Assembly: GCF_002002725.1 (NCBI RefSeq)
Contig: NZ_MUNW01000059.1
Coordinates: 310,001 to 374,000 of the forward strand
Reading direction: 5' to 3'
Length of the DNA: 64,000 nucleotides
DNA from: Sinorhizobium sp. A49
GTDB lineage: Bacteria; Pseudomonadota; Alphaproteobacteria; Rhizobiales; Rhizobiaceae
Below the pieces are notes generated by a model that was given only the letters and a program-made list of their open reading frames with translations, did not search any database and was not told the DNA's origin. Below are positions 55,583 through 64,000 of this stretch, one piece after another (position 1 is the stretch's first letter; each line of letters starts with the position of its first letter). The position numbers and the translations under genes were made by a program.

Positions 55583-56635
55583 ATGTCGCATGCCTCACCC
55601 TGGTGGACGCCTGATGTCCATGCCGACCGGCGTCCGTTTCTTCTCGGACGCAACCGGATCCAGTCGGCTTTGCGCCGGTTCTTCGACGAGCGCGACTTCA
55701 TCGAGGTCGATACCGCGACGCTACAGGTCTCGCCCGGCAACGAGGCTCATCTGCACGCCTTCGCCACAGAGGCGCTTAATCATGACGGCTCCATCCATCC
55801 GCTCTATCTGCACACGTCGCCGGAATTTGCCTGCAAGAAGCTGCTCGCCGCCGGCGAGAAACGCATCGCCTGCTTTGCCCATGTCTACCGCAACCGCGAA
55901 CGCGGGCCGTTGCACCATCCTGAGTTCACGATGCTCGAATGGTACCGGGCCGGCGAGACCTACGAGACGCTGATGCACGACTGTGCCGAGATCCTGGCGC
56001 TCGCGGCGCGCACGACAGGTGTCAGGCAGTTCACCTTCCAGGGTAGCACGTGCGACCCCTTCGCCGAGCCGGAACGCCTCGCAGTGGCCGAGGCCTTCGA
56101 GCGATTTGCCAACATCGACCTGCTCGCTTCAATCGCGTCCGATGGTGAAACCGACCGGGACACACTGGCTAGCGCAATGGCAGCGGTCGGGTTGCGCGTT
56201 GCCGCCGACGATACCTGGGCGGATCTCTTCAGCCGCGTGCTTGTCGAAAAGATCGAACCGCATCTCGGCTTCGGTCGCGCCACGATCCTCGACGAATATC
56301 CGGTGGCCGAGGCAGCCCTCGCCCGACCCACGGCGTGCGACGGCCGCGTCGCCGAACGCTTCGAGCTCTATGCCTGCGGTGTCGAACTCGCCAATGCCTT
56401 CGGTGAACTGACCGACGCGGCCGAACAGCGCCGCCGTTTCGAGATGGAGATGGCGGAGAAAGCCCGCGTCTATGGCGAGACCTATCCGCTCGACGAGGAC
56501 TTTCTGGCAGCGCTGACGATCATGCCCGAAGCCAGCGGCATCGCACTCGGCTTCGACCGGCTGGTCATGCTGGCGACCGGTGCGACGCGCATCGACCAGG
56601 TGCTTTGGGCACCGGTGGCGGAGACTGGATCATGA
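55583..56635 (+). CDS. epmA: EF-P lysine lysyltransferase EpmA (LysRS paralogue, GenX/PoxA)
   Basis: 350 residues, lacking the N-terminal anticodon-binding domain of true lysyl-tRNA synthetases. Class II motifs: FIEVDTATLQVSPGNEAHLHAF, HTSPEFACKKLL, NRERGPLHHPEFTMLEWYR and, near the end, GIALGFDRLVML. It adds (R)-beta-lysine to EF-P Lys34. The TGA overlaps the epmB start (ATGA). Confidence 0.95.
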   Translation: MSHASPWWTPDVHADRRPFLLGRNRIQSALRRFFDERDFIEVDTATLQVSPGNEAHLHAFATEALNHDGSIHPLYLHTSPEFACKKLLAAGEKRIACFAHVYRNRERGPLHHPEFTMLEWYRAGETYETLMHDCAEILALAARTTGVRQFTFQGSTCDPFAEPERLAVAEAFERFANIDLLASIASDGETDRDTLASAMAAVGLRVAADDTWADLFSRVLVEKIEPHLGFGRATILDEYPVAEAALARPTACDGRVAERFELYACGVELANAFGELTDAAEQRRRFEMEMAEKARVYGETYPLDEDFLAALTIMPEASGIALGFDRLVMLATGATRIDQVLWAPVAETGS

Positions 56636-57684
56636 ACGTCCACCGCCCGATCAAGACGGCCGGGGAACTCGTCGACGCCGGCCTTGTCGAACCGTCACAG
56701 CAGGACGCCGTTTCGCGCGTTGCCGAGCGCTACGCGGTCGCCATCAGCCCGGCGATTGCCAAGCTTATTGACCGCAACGACCCGAACGATCCAATCGCCC
56801 GCCAGTTCGTGCCCGATGCGGCCGAGCTGACGCTGCTGCCGGAAGAGCGGGAGGATCCGATCGGCGACAAGCCGCATAGCCCGGTGACAGGTATCGTGCA
56901 TCGCTATCCCGACCGGGTGCTCCTGAAAGCCGTGCATGTCTGCCCGGTCTATTGTCGCTTCTGCTTCCGCCGCGAAATGGTCGGCCCGCAGGGACTGGGC
57001 ACGTTGACGCCAGCCGAACTCGATGCGGCGATCGCCTATATCGCCGAGCATGAAGAGATCTGGGAGGTCATTCTCACCGGCGGCGACCCGTTGGTGCTTT
57101 CGCCGCGCCGGCTTACCGAAATCATGGAGCGGTTGAAGCCGATTGCCCACGTCAAGATCGTGCGTTTCCACACCCGCGTGCCGGTGGTCGAGCCCGAGCG
57201 CATCAATGCCGATCTTGTCGCGGCGCTGAAGGCGAGTGGCAAGGCGACCTATGTGGCTCTGCACGCCAACCATCCGCGTGAACTGACGCCGGAAGCGCGC
57301 GACGCCTCGGCCCGGCTGATCGATGCCGGCGTCGTCATGGTCAGCCAGTCGGTGCTTTTGAAGGGCGTCAACGACGATGCGGACGTGCTGGCCAGCCTGA
57401 TGCGCGCTTTCGTCGAAACTCGGATCAAGCCCTATTACCTTCATCATCCGGATCTCGCACCCGGAACCGGCCATTTCCGGCTGTCGATCGAGGAGGGCCA
57501 GGCGCTCGTCGCATCCTTGCGCGGCCGGGTCTCCGGCCTCTGCCAGCCGGCCTATATCCTCGACATTCCCGGCGGCCACGGCAAGGCCGTGATCAGTTCG
57601 GCGTCGATCGCAGCCGACGGCGGCGGATGCTACACCGTCACCGACTTCCGCGGCGAAGAGCACATCTACCCACCAAAAATCTGA
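56632..57684 (+). CDS. epmB: EF-P beta-lysylation protein EpmB (radical SAM lysine 2,3-aminomutase)
   Basis: 350 residues from the ATG at 56632, overlapping the epmA stop. The [4Fe-4S] motif CxxxCxxC is C104PVYC108RFC111. PLP-binding residues lie in the C-terminal ILDIPGGHGKAVISS region. It makes (R)-beta-lysine from alpha-lysine for EpmA. No EpmC hydroxylase gene is adjacent. Confidence 0.95.
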   Translation: MNVHRPIKTAGELVDAGLVEPSQQDAVSRVAERYAVAISPAIAKLIDRNDPNDPIARQFVPDAAELTLLPEEREDPIGDKPHSPVTGIVHRYPDRVLLKAVHVCPVYCRFCFRREMVGPQGLGTLTPAELDAAIAYIAEHEEIWEVILTGGDPLVLSPRRLTEIMERLKPIAHVKIVRFHTRVPVVEPERINADLVAALKASGKATYVALHANHPRELTPEARDASARLIDAGVVMVSQSVLLKGVNDDADVLASLMRAFVETRIKPYYLHHPDLAPGTGHFRLSIEEGQALVASLRGRVSGLCQPAYILDIPGGHGKAVISSASIAADGGGCYTVTDFRGEEHIYPPKI

Positions 57685-57701
57685 GAAAATCTTCTGGACT
57701 G

Positions 57702-57728
57702 CGTCACAGCTGCGCAAGGCAAATCGTC
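57702..57728 (+). promoter_or_regulatory. ECF41-type promoter CGTCACA-N16-CGTC
   Basis: CGTCACA (57702-57708), exactly 16 bp, then CGTC (57725-57728). This differs from the reported ECF41 promoter TGTCACA-N16-CGTC at one base of the -35. It lies 61 bp before the ECF41 sigma gene, consistent with autoregulation. Confidence 0.6.
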
Positions 57729-57788
57729 AGATGGTCATGATCAACGATCGCGGCCATCAGCCGTTTGAACCGTATCAGAGGCGCAGAG

Positions 57789-58682
57789 ATGAATGGCATG
57801 AACAGTATCGATATCTTCGAAGCGGCCCGCCCGCGCCTTCTCGGCCTCGCCTACCGGATCCTCGGTTCGCGGGCCGATGCGGAGGACGCGGTGCAGGACA
57901 CGTTCGTCAAGTGGCAGGAGGCCGAGCAGGCGGCGATCGAAACGCCGGCCGCCTGGCTGACGACCGCCTGCACCCGCCGCTGCCTCGACCTGTTGAAGGC
58001 GGCGCACCGCAAGCGCGTCGATTATGTCGGCGCCTGGTTGCCGGAGCCGATTCACACGGCAAGCGAGGACAATGCCGAGGAGAAGCTGGCGCTCACCTCG
58101 TCGCTCACCACTGCCTTCCTTTTGATGCTGGAACGGCTGACGCCGAAGGAGCGCGCCGCCTATCTGCTGCACGAGATCTTCGGCCAGCCCTATGAGGAAG
58201 TCGCCGAAACGTTGGATATGCAGGAGGCGGCCGCCCGCAAGCTGGTATCGCGCGCCAAGACCAATATCGACGTCGAGAAGAGCCGCCATCAGACGCCGCG
58301 CGAACGACAGGACGAATTGCTGTCGGCGTTCCACACCGCGATCCATGGCGGCGACATTGCCGGCCTTTCGAGCCTTTTGTCTGCCGACGTGCGCCTGACC
58401 GCCGATGGCGGCGGCAAGGTGGCGACGGTGCTCGGCGTGCTCTCGGGCAAGGAAACCGTGCTTGCTTTCATCGCCGATCGGCTCACCGAATACTGGGCGC
58501 ACTATGTCTGGGACATCGCCGAGATCAATGGCGGCCGCGGCATCGTGCTCAGGGGCGAGGCCAAAAATGATATCGCCGCCAGCGTTTCCTTCGGCTATGA
58601 CGGCGACGGAAACGTCAACGATATCTTCATCGTTCGCAATCCGGACAAGCTCACCCATCTCGGTGACGCTGCGGTCCACTGA
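57789..58682 (+). CDS. ECF41-family RNA polymerase sigma factor with C-terminal SnoaL domain
   Basis: 297 residues from the ATG at 57789. Region 2: LLGLAYRILGSRADAEDAVQDTF; region 4: LTPKERAAYLLHEIFGQPYEEVAETL. All three ECF41 signatures are present: WLPEP at 83-87 in the linker, DGGGK at 206-210 in the NTF2-like domain and NPDKL at 284-288 at the C-terminus. In this group the fused domain replaces an anti-sigma factor. The customary COE-type oxidoreductase/epimerase partner is not adjacent; an MFS exporter gene follows instead. Confidence 0.93.
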   Translation: MNGMNSIDIFEAARPRLLGLAYRILGSRADAEDAVQDTFVKWQEAEQAAIETPAAWLTTACTRRCLDLLKAAHRKRVDYVGAWLPEPIHTASEDNAEEKLALTSSLTTAFLLMLERLTPKERAAYLLHEIFGQPYEEVAETLDMQEAAARKLVSRAKTNIDVEKSRHQTPRERQDELLSAFHTAIHGGDIAGLSSLLSADVRLTADGGGKVATVLGVLSGKETVLAFIADRLTEYWAHYVWDIAEINGGRGIVLRGEAKNDIAASVSFGYDGDGNVNDIFIVRNPDKLTHLGDAAVH

Positions 58683-58875
58683 CTCAAAGCATTTCCAGGA
58701 AAGATGCGAAGCGGTCTTCCGCCAGGAAATGCGTGACAACAAACAGATAGAGCGGCTCCAAGACGCTGTTTGAGGCGGGAGCGTTCTATCGATATCGACG
58801 GAGAAGGCCGGCGCGCGCAGCGATGCGCAACGCGTTTGTCGCCCGGCCGTCGTGACGCTTAGGAAAGGGGCATAC

Positions 58876-60315
58876 ATGCTCGACAAGACACCTGAAACCA
58901 CGAGCAAGGCGGACACCGGTTGGCTCGCGCTGCTGTCTGGCGAAAATGCCATCCATTCCTTGGTTCTCAGCGGCGGCGTGGCTCTTCATGCGCTCAACAT
59001 CTATGTCGTCACCACCATCATGCCGTCGATCGTGCGCGAGATCGGCGGGCTCGAATATTACGCCTGGAGCACGACCGTGTTCGTGGCCGCCTCCATTCTC
59101 GGCGCGGCCCTGTCGGCCCGGCTGCTTGCCGCCGTCGGCGCCGGTTCGGCCTATGCGGTCGGCGCACTCGTCTTCGGCCTCGGCACGCTGCTCTGTGCCT
59201 CCGCTCCCGATATGCTGGTGCTGCTCGGCGGCCGCGCGATCCAGGGCTTTGGCGGCGGCCTGCTCTATGCGCTCGCCTATGGCGTCATCCGCCTGGTGTT
59301 TGCGCCAGCGCTCTGGACCCGCGCCATCGGGCTGATCTCGGCCACCTGGGGCACGGCAACGCTGATCGGCCCGGCCGTCGGCGGCATGTTTGCGGAATTT
59401 GCCACCTGGCGGGCGGCCTTTTGGTCGCTGCTGCCGCTGACCGCCCTTCTGGCAGCGCTGGCCTTTTGGTCGCTGCCGCGCAACGTGTCATCCGAAGGCA
59501 ACCGCACGCCGCTGCCGGTGCTGCAGCTCCTGCTTCTCATCGGCATTGTCCTTGCGCTTTCAATCGCCAGCACGCTGTCGACGGCGGGTGAACAGCTCGC
59601 CTCCGTCGGTGCTGCCATCGTCATGTTCGCAGCCCTTCTGCTGGTCGAACGCCGAGCCACCGGCAAGCTTTTGCCGAGCGGCAGCTTCACCATAAGTTCC
59701 CCGCTGGCAGCGCTTTATGCTACGATCACGCTGTTGATGATCGGCATGCAGCCGGAAATCTACGTGCCGTATCTGCTGCAGGAATTGCATGGGCTGTCAC
59801 CGCTGGTTGCCGGCTACATCGCCGCGCTGATGTCGATCGGCTGGACCGCCGGGTCGATGACGAGCGCGCACTGGCATGGCGACCGGGCGCAGCGCACGAT
59901 CTTCGCCGGACCGGGTTTCGGCTTTGCCGGACTGGCTCTGATTGCCGTCTTTATGCCGATGACCGGTTTCGGCTTTGCGGCGATCGCCGCGCCGCTCTCG
60001 GCCGGCATCATGGCCGTCGGTTTTGGTATGGGGTTCGCTTGGCCCCATATCGTCACGGCCGTTTACGAACTGGCGCCGAAGGGCGAGGAAGAGAAGGCAT
60101 CGAGCTCGATAACCACGGTGCAGCTTTTCGCCGCCGCGCTGGGTGCCGCCCTTGCCGGCCTGACCGCCAATCTGGCGGGTATCGAAGCGAGCAGCGCCGA
60201 TGGCATCGCGCACGCGACGCAATGGCTCTTCTGGTTGTTTGCGCTGGCACCGGCGCTCGCGATCCTGACGGCGCGGCGCGTCCGACGGGCGCGCCGTGCA
60301 AATGCCGGAGCCTGA
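58876..60315 (+). CDS. MFS transporter (drug efflux, DHA2-like)
   Basis: 479 residues from the ATG at 58876 with AGGAAAGGGG upstream. About 14 membrane helices; motif A-like ILGAALSARLLAAVG, motif C-like WGTATLIGPAVGGMFAEFATWRAAFW region at about 158-183. Inner-membrane proton-driven exporter. It lies 193 bp after the ECF41 gene, and no clear terminator or ECF41 promoter is seen between them. Confidence 0.87.
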   Translation: MLDKTPETTSKADTGWLALLSGENAIHSLVLSGGVALHALNIYVVTTIMPSIVREIGGLEYYAWSTTVFVAASILGAALSARLLAAVGAGSAYAVGALVFGLGTLLCASAPDMLVLLGGRAIQGFGGGLLYALAYGVIRLVFAPALWTRAIGLISATWGTATLIGPAVGGMFAEFATWRAAFWSLLPLTALLAALAFWSLPRNVSSEGNRTPLPVLQLLLLIGIVLALSIASTLSTAGEQLASVGAAIVMFAALLLVERRATGKLLPSGSFTISSPLAALYATITLLMIGMQPEIYVPYLLQELHGLSPLVAGYIAALMSIGWTAGSMTSAHWHGDRAQRTIFAGPGFGFAGLALIAVFMPMTGFGFAAIAAPLSAGIMAVGFGMGFAWPHIVTAVYELAPKGEEEKASSSITTVQLFAAALGAALAGLTANLAGIEASSADGIAHATQWLFWLFALAPALAILTARRVRRARRANAGA

Positions 60316-60364
60316 CAAGCCCGGCAAGGCCTGACGTCGCGGAGGTTCGGCAGAGGAGGCGGTG

Positions 60365-61180
60365 ATGGGCGACGATGGCATTGGCCTGACCGGCGTGCGC
60401 GAAACGCTGCTGATCACGCTGCGTGCAAAAGCTGCGGAAAGCCAGCTTGCCGATACACTGCTGCACGACCACTTTGCCGCCGACGCCATGCGGCGGCTCG
60501 CCCAGGGGAGCAGGCATCTTGATGTCGGCCATGACATGGCGGTCGGTATCGCCATGCGCGCCTACATGCTCGACCGCTGGACCCGAGCCTTCATCGACCG
60601 GCACCCCGATGCCACCGTTTTGCATCTCGGCTGCGGCCTCGACACGCGCATCTTCCGCATAGATCCACCAGCCAAAGTACGCTGGTTCGACGTCGACTTC
60701 CCTGACGTCATCGAACTCCGCCGCAGACTTTATCCGGACCGAAGCGGCTATGCTGCAATCGGTACATCGATAACCGACCCGGCCCTCATGGCACTGATAC
60801 CGAACGACAGGCCCGCCATCGTCATCGCCGAAGGTGTGTTGCCCTACATCGCAGAGACGGACGTCCACGATCTGCTGGCGCGCGTTTGCTCGCATCTGCC
60901 TTCCGGCGAGATCGTCTTCGACGCCTACAGCCACCTCGGCATTCAGCTGCTGCGCTTCAACCCTGCCATCCGCGCAACCGGGGCAGAATTGCGCTGGGGT
61001 ATCGACGACCCGCGCGGGCTCGAGCGGCGCGTTCCCGGGCTTTCGTTGCTGGAAGAGGTCACGAACTACGATCCGGCCCAGATCGACCGGATGTCGCCGG
61101 GTGCGCGCATCGCCATCCAGGTCTTCAGCATCATCCCGCTGCTCAACCGGATGGGACGCTTGCTGCGCTATCGATTCTAG
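60365..61180 (+). CDS. LCM/PPM1-family S-adenosylmethionine-dependent O-methyltransferase
   Basis: 271 residues from the ATG at 60365 with AGAGGAGG at 5 bp. ATVLHLGCGLDTRIFRIDPP is motif I, VRWFDVDFPDVIELRRRLYP is the PF04072 signature, and VIAEGVLPYIAETDVHDLL follows. Bacterial members methylate carboxylates or polyketides. It follows the MFS gene by 49 bp, suggesting an export/modification pair. Confidence 0.86.
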   Translation: MGDDGIGLTGVRETLLITLRAKAAESQLADTLLHDHFAADAMRRLAQGSRHLDVGHDMAVGIAMRAYMLDRWTRAFIDRHPDATVLHLGCGLDTRIFRIDPPAKVRWFDVDFPDVIELRRRLYPDRSGYAAIGTSITDPALMALIPNDRPAIVIAEGVLPYIAETDVHDLLARVCSHLPSGEIVFDAYSHLGIQLLRFNPAIRATGAELRWGIDDPRGLERRVPGLSLLEEVTNYDPAQIDRMSPGARIAIQVFSIIPLLNRMGRLLRYRF

Positions 61181-61320
61181 CGCAGGTCGCGGGATAGCGG
61201 ACCCAGCCGACGTCCTTTGCGACCTTGTTTTCGATGCGCACCGATGTCCCGACACCGCAGCGCCCTTTCGGGCGACAGGGCACTGGCCTCAAAGTCGGCC
61301 GCCGCCCGTCACAAACAACA

Positions 61321-61350
61321 AAGGGCCGTACCGATGACGGTGCAGCCCTT
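61321..61350. terminator. possible terminator between methyltransferase and OmpA genes
   Basis: AAGGGC and GCCCTT enclose an inner GTACCG/CGGTGC-like stem around ATGA. No strong T-run on either strand. The genes are convergent. Confidence 0.45.
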
Positions 61351-61376
61351 CAATGTTGAGGTATCGGACGAGCCGA

Positions 61377-62042
61377 TCAGCCCTGCTTGATCGGCGCGAT
61401 CGAGATTTCGACGCGGCGGTTCTGCGCGCGGCCGGCTTCGCTTGCGTTGGAGGCGATCGGCCGCTCCTGGCCGAAGCCCATGGTGGCCATGCGGCGCTGG
61501 TCGACGCCCTGGCTTGCCAGATAGTTGGCAACCGAGGCGGCGCGGCGCTCGGAAAGGCCCTGGTTGTGGGAGGCACTGCCGGTCGAATCGGTATGGCCGT
61601 CGACGTCGATCAGCGTCCTGTTGAACTTGCGCAGCACGATCGCCACGGAGTTCAGGGTGTCGTAGAAGGCCGGGACCACCTGGTCGCGGTCGGTGGCAAA
61701 CGTGATGTTCGACGGCATGTTCAGGATGATGCGGTCGCCGGCGCGGGTCACGGAAACGCCCGTACCCTGCAGCTGGGCGCGCAGTTCTGATTCCTGGCTG
61801 TCCATGTAGTTGCCGACCAGGCCGCCGCCGAGCGCACCGATGCCGGCACCGACGAGCGCTGCATCGCGCCGACCGGCAGCGCTGCCGCCGACCAGAAGAC
61901 CGGTCGCGGCACCAAGGCCCGCGCCGATCAGCGCGCCACCGGCCGTGTTCGACATCTTCTGCTCACCCGTATACGGGTCGGTGGTCGTGCATCCCGAGAG
62001 ATAGATGGCCGCAACAGCCAGTATGGCGCATTTCTTGATCAT
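61377..62042 (-). CDS. OmpA-family lipoprotein (YiaD-like)
   Basis: 221 residues from the ATG at 62042 (62060 is an alternative). Lipobox YLSGC near residue 18, a glycine-zipper segment (about 33-80, GGALIGAGLGAATGLLVGG and GAGIGALGGGLVGNYMDSQ), then an OmpA peptidoglycan-binding domain with IDVDGHTDSTGSASHNQGLS and RRVEISIAP. It anchors the outer membrane to peptidoglycan. Confidence 0.92.
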   Translation of the reverse strand: MIKKCAILAVAAIYLSGCTTTDPYTGEQKMSNTAGGALIGAGLGAATGLLVGGSAAGRRDAALVGAGIGALGGGLVGNYMDSQESELRAQLQGTGVSVTRAGDRIILNMPSNITFATDRDQVVPAFYDTLNSVAIVLRKFNRTLIDVDGHTDSTGSASHNQGLSERRAASVANYLASQGVDQRRMATMGFGQERPIASNASEAGRAQNRRVEISIAPIKQG

Positions 62043-62248
62043 AGAATCAATGGTCCCCATTCGTGCTCTAAAGTGCTTCATACTAGCGATTGCGGCAGGA
62101 AGATGAAGAGGCGTCCCACTGATGCCATGGTTTGACGACAAATGGCGGCCTGGCCACCGTGATCGCTGCGAAAAGGCCGGACACTAACCGATCCTTCACA
62201 CGCTCTTGTTAACAAGCGCGTTCGGGAAAAATCGAGGCGGACGATCTG

Positions 62249-62887
62249 ATGGCAATCGAATTTGGCGACACCCAGCGCAGTCTCAGCGACACGCTGAACG
62301 GTATGATCGGTTCTATCCGCGGCAACACGATCACGCTTCGCGACCTGATGACGGGCATCGGCGAACAGGGCTTTCTGCTCTTGTGCGCACTGCTGACGCT
62401 GCCGTTTCTGCTGCCGGTTTCCATTCCCGGCGTCAGCACCGTCTTCGGCGCGGCCATCATCCTGATCTCGATTTCGATCACGCTCAACCGCCTGCCTTGG
62501 ATGCCGCAACGCATCCTCGACCGGCAGATCGAAACGGAAAAGCTGGTGCCGACGCTTCAGAAGGGCGCGGCCATCGTCTCCAAGCTCGACCGTTTCGTCA
62601 GGCCGCGCTTCGGCTTCCTGACGCAAGGGGCGCTGATGAACCGCTTCAACGGCCTGATGATCATGGCCGGTGGCGTGCTCCTGATGTTTCCGCTCGGCCT
62701 CATTCCGCTGTCGAACACGCTGCCGGGCATCGCCATCCTGCTTCTGTCGCTCGGCATCATCCAGCGCGACGGGCTGATGGTCGCCGGCGGCTATCTGTTC
62801 CTGATCGCGACGACGATCTACTTCACCGTTCTCGCCTACATGGCCTTTGCGGCTGGCCAGGGCCTTTCCACCTTCTTCGTTTCCTGA
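62249..62887 (+). CDS. exoD: exopolysaccharide synthesis protein ExoD
   Basis: 212 residues, the normal ExoD length. A soluble N-terminal part is followed by hydrophobic segments (about 40-75 and 125-210), with GEQGFLLLCALLTLPFLLPVSIPG and LPGIAILLLSLGIIQRDGLMV as signatures. In Sinorhizobium meliloti exoD affects exopolysaccharide production and nodule invasion through alkaline sensitivity. Stands alone. Confidence 0.94.
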   Translation: MAIEFGDTQRSLSDTLNGMIGSIRGNTITLRDLMTGIGEQGFLLLCALLTLPFLLPVSIPGVSTVFGAAIILISISITLNRLPWMPQRILDRQIETEKLVPTLQKGAAIVSKLDRFVRPRFGFLTQGALMNRFNGLMIMAGGVLLMFPLGLIPLSNTLPGIAILLLSLGIIQRDGLMVAGGYLFLIATTIYFTVLAYMAFAAGQGLSTFFVS

Positions 62888-62971
62888 AGCCCCGCCAATC
62901 CCGCAAGCGAGCCTGACGCGTCGTGATCCGCGGCGTTGCCAGTCCGGCCAGTCGGCCGGAGCGGCGGGATG

Positions 62972-63319
62972 TCAGGCCGCCTGGAAGCTCTTGTAGCTGG
63001 CGGAATCGGTCTCGACGCCGAGCTTTTCCATCAACACTGCACGATCGATATCGAGGCTCTTATCGAACTCGGTGATCGCCGCTGCGACCTTCGGCGCGAA
63101 CTCTTCGCTTTCAAATTCGATCATGGTGCAGAAGTTGAACTTTCCCGGACCGGCATGCTGCTCAAGGAACAGATCCTTGACGTAGCCTTCCTGGCTGCGG
63201 ATGACCGCAAGTGTCTTTTCCACCAGGTTCACAAATTCGGCGCGCACCGCAGTCGGCACGGCAAACTTGTTGATGCGATAGAGCGGCGCGACGATGCCGT
63301 CCGTTGAAGTGCTGCTCAT
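62972..63319 (-). CDS. antibiotic biosynthesis monooxygenase (ABM) fold protein
   Basis: 115 residues from the ATG at 63319 with GAGGGAGAG upstream; the longer frame to 63397 has no support. VAPLYRINKFAVPTAVRAEF and QEGYVKDLFLEQHAGPGKFNFCTMIEFESEE match the dimeric alpha/beta-barrel ABM fold. The function is unknown. Lies between exoD and an HDAC-family gene. Confidence 0.78.
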   Translation of the reverse strand: MSSTSTDGIVAPLYRINKFAVPTAVRAEFVNLVEKTLAVIRSQEGYVKDLFLEQHAGPGKFNFCTMIEFESEEFAPKVAAAITEFDKSLDIDRAVLMEKLGVETDSASYKSFQAA

Positions 63320-63444
63320 GAAACTCTCCCTCAAGTGTCTCGTCAAAGCCCGCCGGCGACCATTCGACGGCGGCCAGCAACACTCGTACGACCTCAAGCA
63401 AAGTTGAGGTCAACAGGGGGGAGTGAAAAATCTGCGCTGCTGGC

Positions 63445-64000
63445 TCAGGCAGAAATGCCCTTCAGCACATTGGCGACGTTGAGCCCGATTTCCGGCACGC
63501 CGTAACCGCCCTCCATGCAGACGACAACAGGAAGTCCAGCCTTCCTCAGCCGTTCGCCCATGGCAAGATAGTCTTCGGACTTCAGCTTGAAAGTCGAAAT
63601 CGGATCGCGCTCGAACGTATCGACGCCGAGCGAAACCACCAGCGCTTCGGCGCCGAACACTTCGATGCGGCGGAGCGCATCGTCCATAGCCGCTGACCAG
63701 GCCGCATAGGCGGTGCCGCGCGGCAGGGGATAGTTCCTGGTGGAGCCGAGCCCTTCGCCCGCCCCCTCCTCGTCGGCAAAGCCGAGAAAATAAGGGAAGG
63801 CGTCGACAGGATCGCCATGCAGCGAGGCGAAATGGACGTCGCCGCGCTGATAGAAGATGTCCTGCGTGCCGTTGCCGTGATGGAAGTCGACATCGAGCAC
63901 CGCGACCCTGGCAGCGCCGAGATCGCGCAGACGCTGTGCGGCGCAGGCGGCATTGTTGATGAAGGAATAGCCGCCATAGAGATCGATCGCCGCGTGATGG
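63445..64000 (-). CDS. histone deacetylase/acetylpolyamine amidohydrolase family protein (N-terminal part cut by window edge)
   Basis: About 184 visible residues of a class II HDAC-like enzyme. The catalytic core is visible: HHAAIDLYGGYSFINNAACAA, VLDVDFHHGNGTQDIFY with the metal Asp/His, and GYGVPEIGLNVANVLKG near the end. Such bacterial enzymes deacetylate polyamines or other N-acetyl compounds. The N-terminus and start lie beyond 64000. Confidence 0.9.
   Translation of the reverse strand, partial: HHAAIDLYGGYSFINNAACAAQRLRDLGAARVAVLDVDFHHGNGTQDIFYQRGDVHFASLHGDPVDAFPYFLGFADEEGAGEGLGSTRNYPLPRGTAYAAWSAAMDDALRRIEVFGAEALVVSLGVDTFERDPISTFKLKSEDYLAMGERLRKAGLPVVVCMEGGYGVPEIGLNVANVLKGISA

Overview
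This 64 kb window looks like chromosome of an alphaproteobacterium of the order Hyphomicrobiales (Rhizobiales), most likely family Rhizobiaceae and close to Sinorhizobium/Ensifer. The grounds are high GC throughout, dense mostly monocistronic genes on both strands, a recognisable exoD, a membrane-bound ferritin gene (mbfA) under a perfect Irr-type iron control element, a full-length CtrA-type box, BTLCP and GFA families, and many divergent regulator/target pairs. Species assignment is inference. No rRNA, tRNA, CRISPR array, prophage or integrative element was seen. One insertion sequence is present.

Layout. 0-4.3 kb: end of a GNAT gene, tspO, a PaaI-type thioesterase overlapping a nucleosidase-like gene, guaA, a methyltransferase. 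4.3-12.1 kb: an accessory stretch of small enzymes and regulators: hydrolase plus ECF-like sigma factor, two small dimeric alpha/beta-barrel proteins, a TetR regulator divergent from a reductase, ArsR-SRPBCC, a GFA protein, an exported hydrolase. 12.1-25.5 kb: GST, aspartoacylase-like gene, Lrp divergent from an aromatic aminotransferase, YitT, ArsC-like, YbaK, DSP phosphatase, MarR divergent from GST, MBL-fold, M29 aminopeptidase, ProC, EamA divergent from MarR, an NADPH-quinone-reductase-like flavoprotein, a CPT-like kinase. 25.5-31.6 kb: xseA and a small surface-glycan-like cluster (GT-C-like membrane protein, GT2, methyltransferase, SMR/EamA, small membrane protein). 31.6-38.2 kb: XRE regulator with three tandem operators in front of a four-helix membrane protein, Gfo/Idh/MocA, two aldo/keto reductases, GNAT, LysR, NTF2-like.

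38.2-49.4 kb: translation genes, all on the minus strand, in the order infC, rpmI, rplT, kinase-like gene, pheS, pheT. Between infC and rpmI lie an IS1182-family element and a four-gene block: two exported aspartate-rich proteins and an OmpR/EnvZ-type two-component pair. The promoter of the first Asp-rich gene carries an 11-bp-period direct repeat of the kind bound by OmpR-family regulators. The IS sits in what was probably the infC terminator hairpin and has duplicated it.

49.4-64 kb: ABHD10-like hydrolase, CtrA box and BTLCP peptidase, mbfA with ICE box, NlpC/P60-like protein, cfa, the elongation factor P module (efp divergent from epmA-epmB), an ECF41 sigma factor with all three family signatures and a matching promoter upstream of itself, an MFS exporter, LCM-family methyltransferase, OmpA-type lipoprotein, exoD, a monooxygenase-fold protein and the end of a histone-deacetylase-family gene. 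The most interesting unexplained unit is the Asp-rich/PepSY/two-component block at 43.6-47.1 kb.
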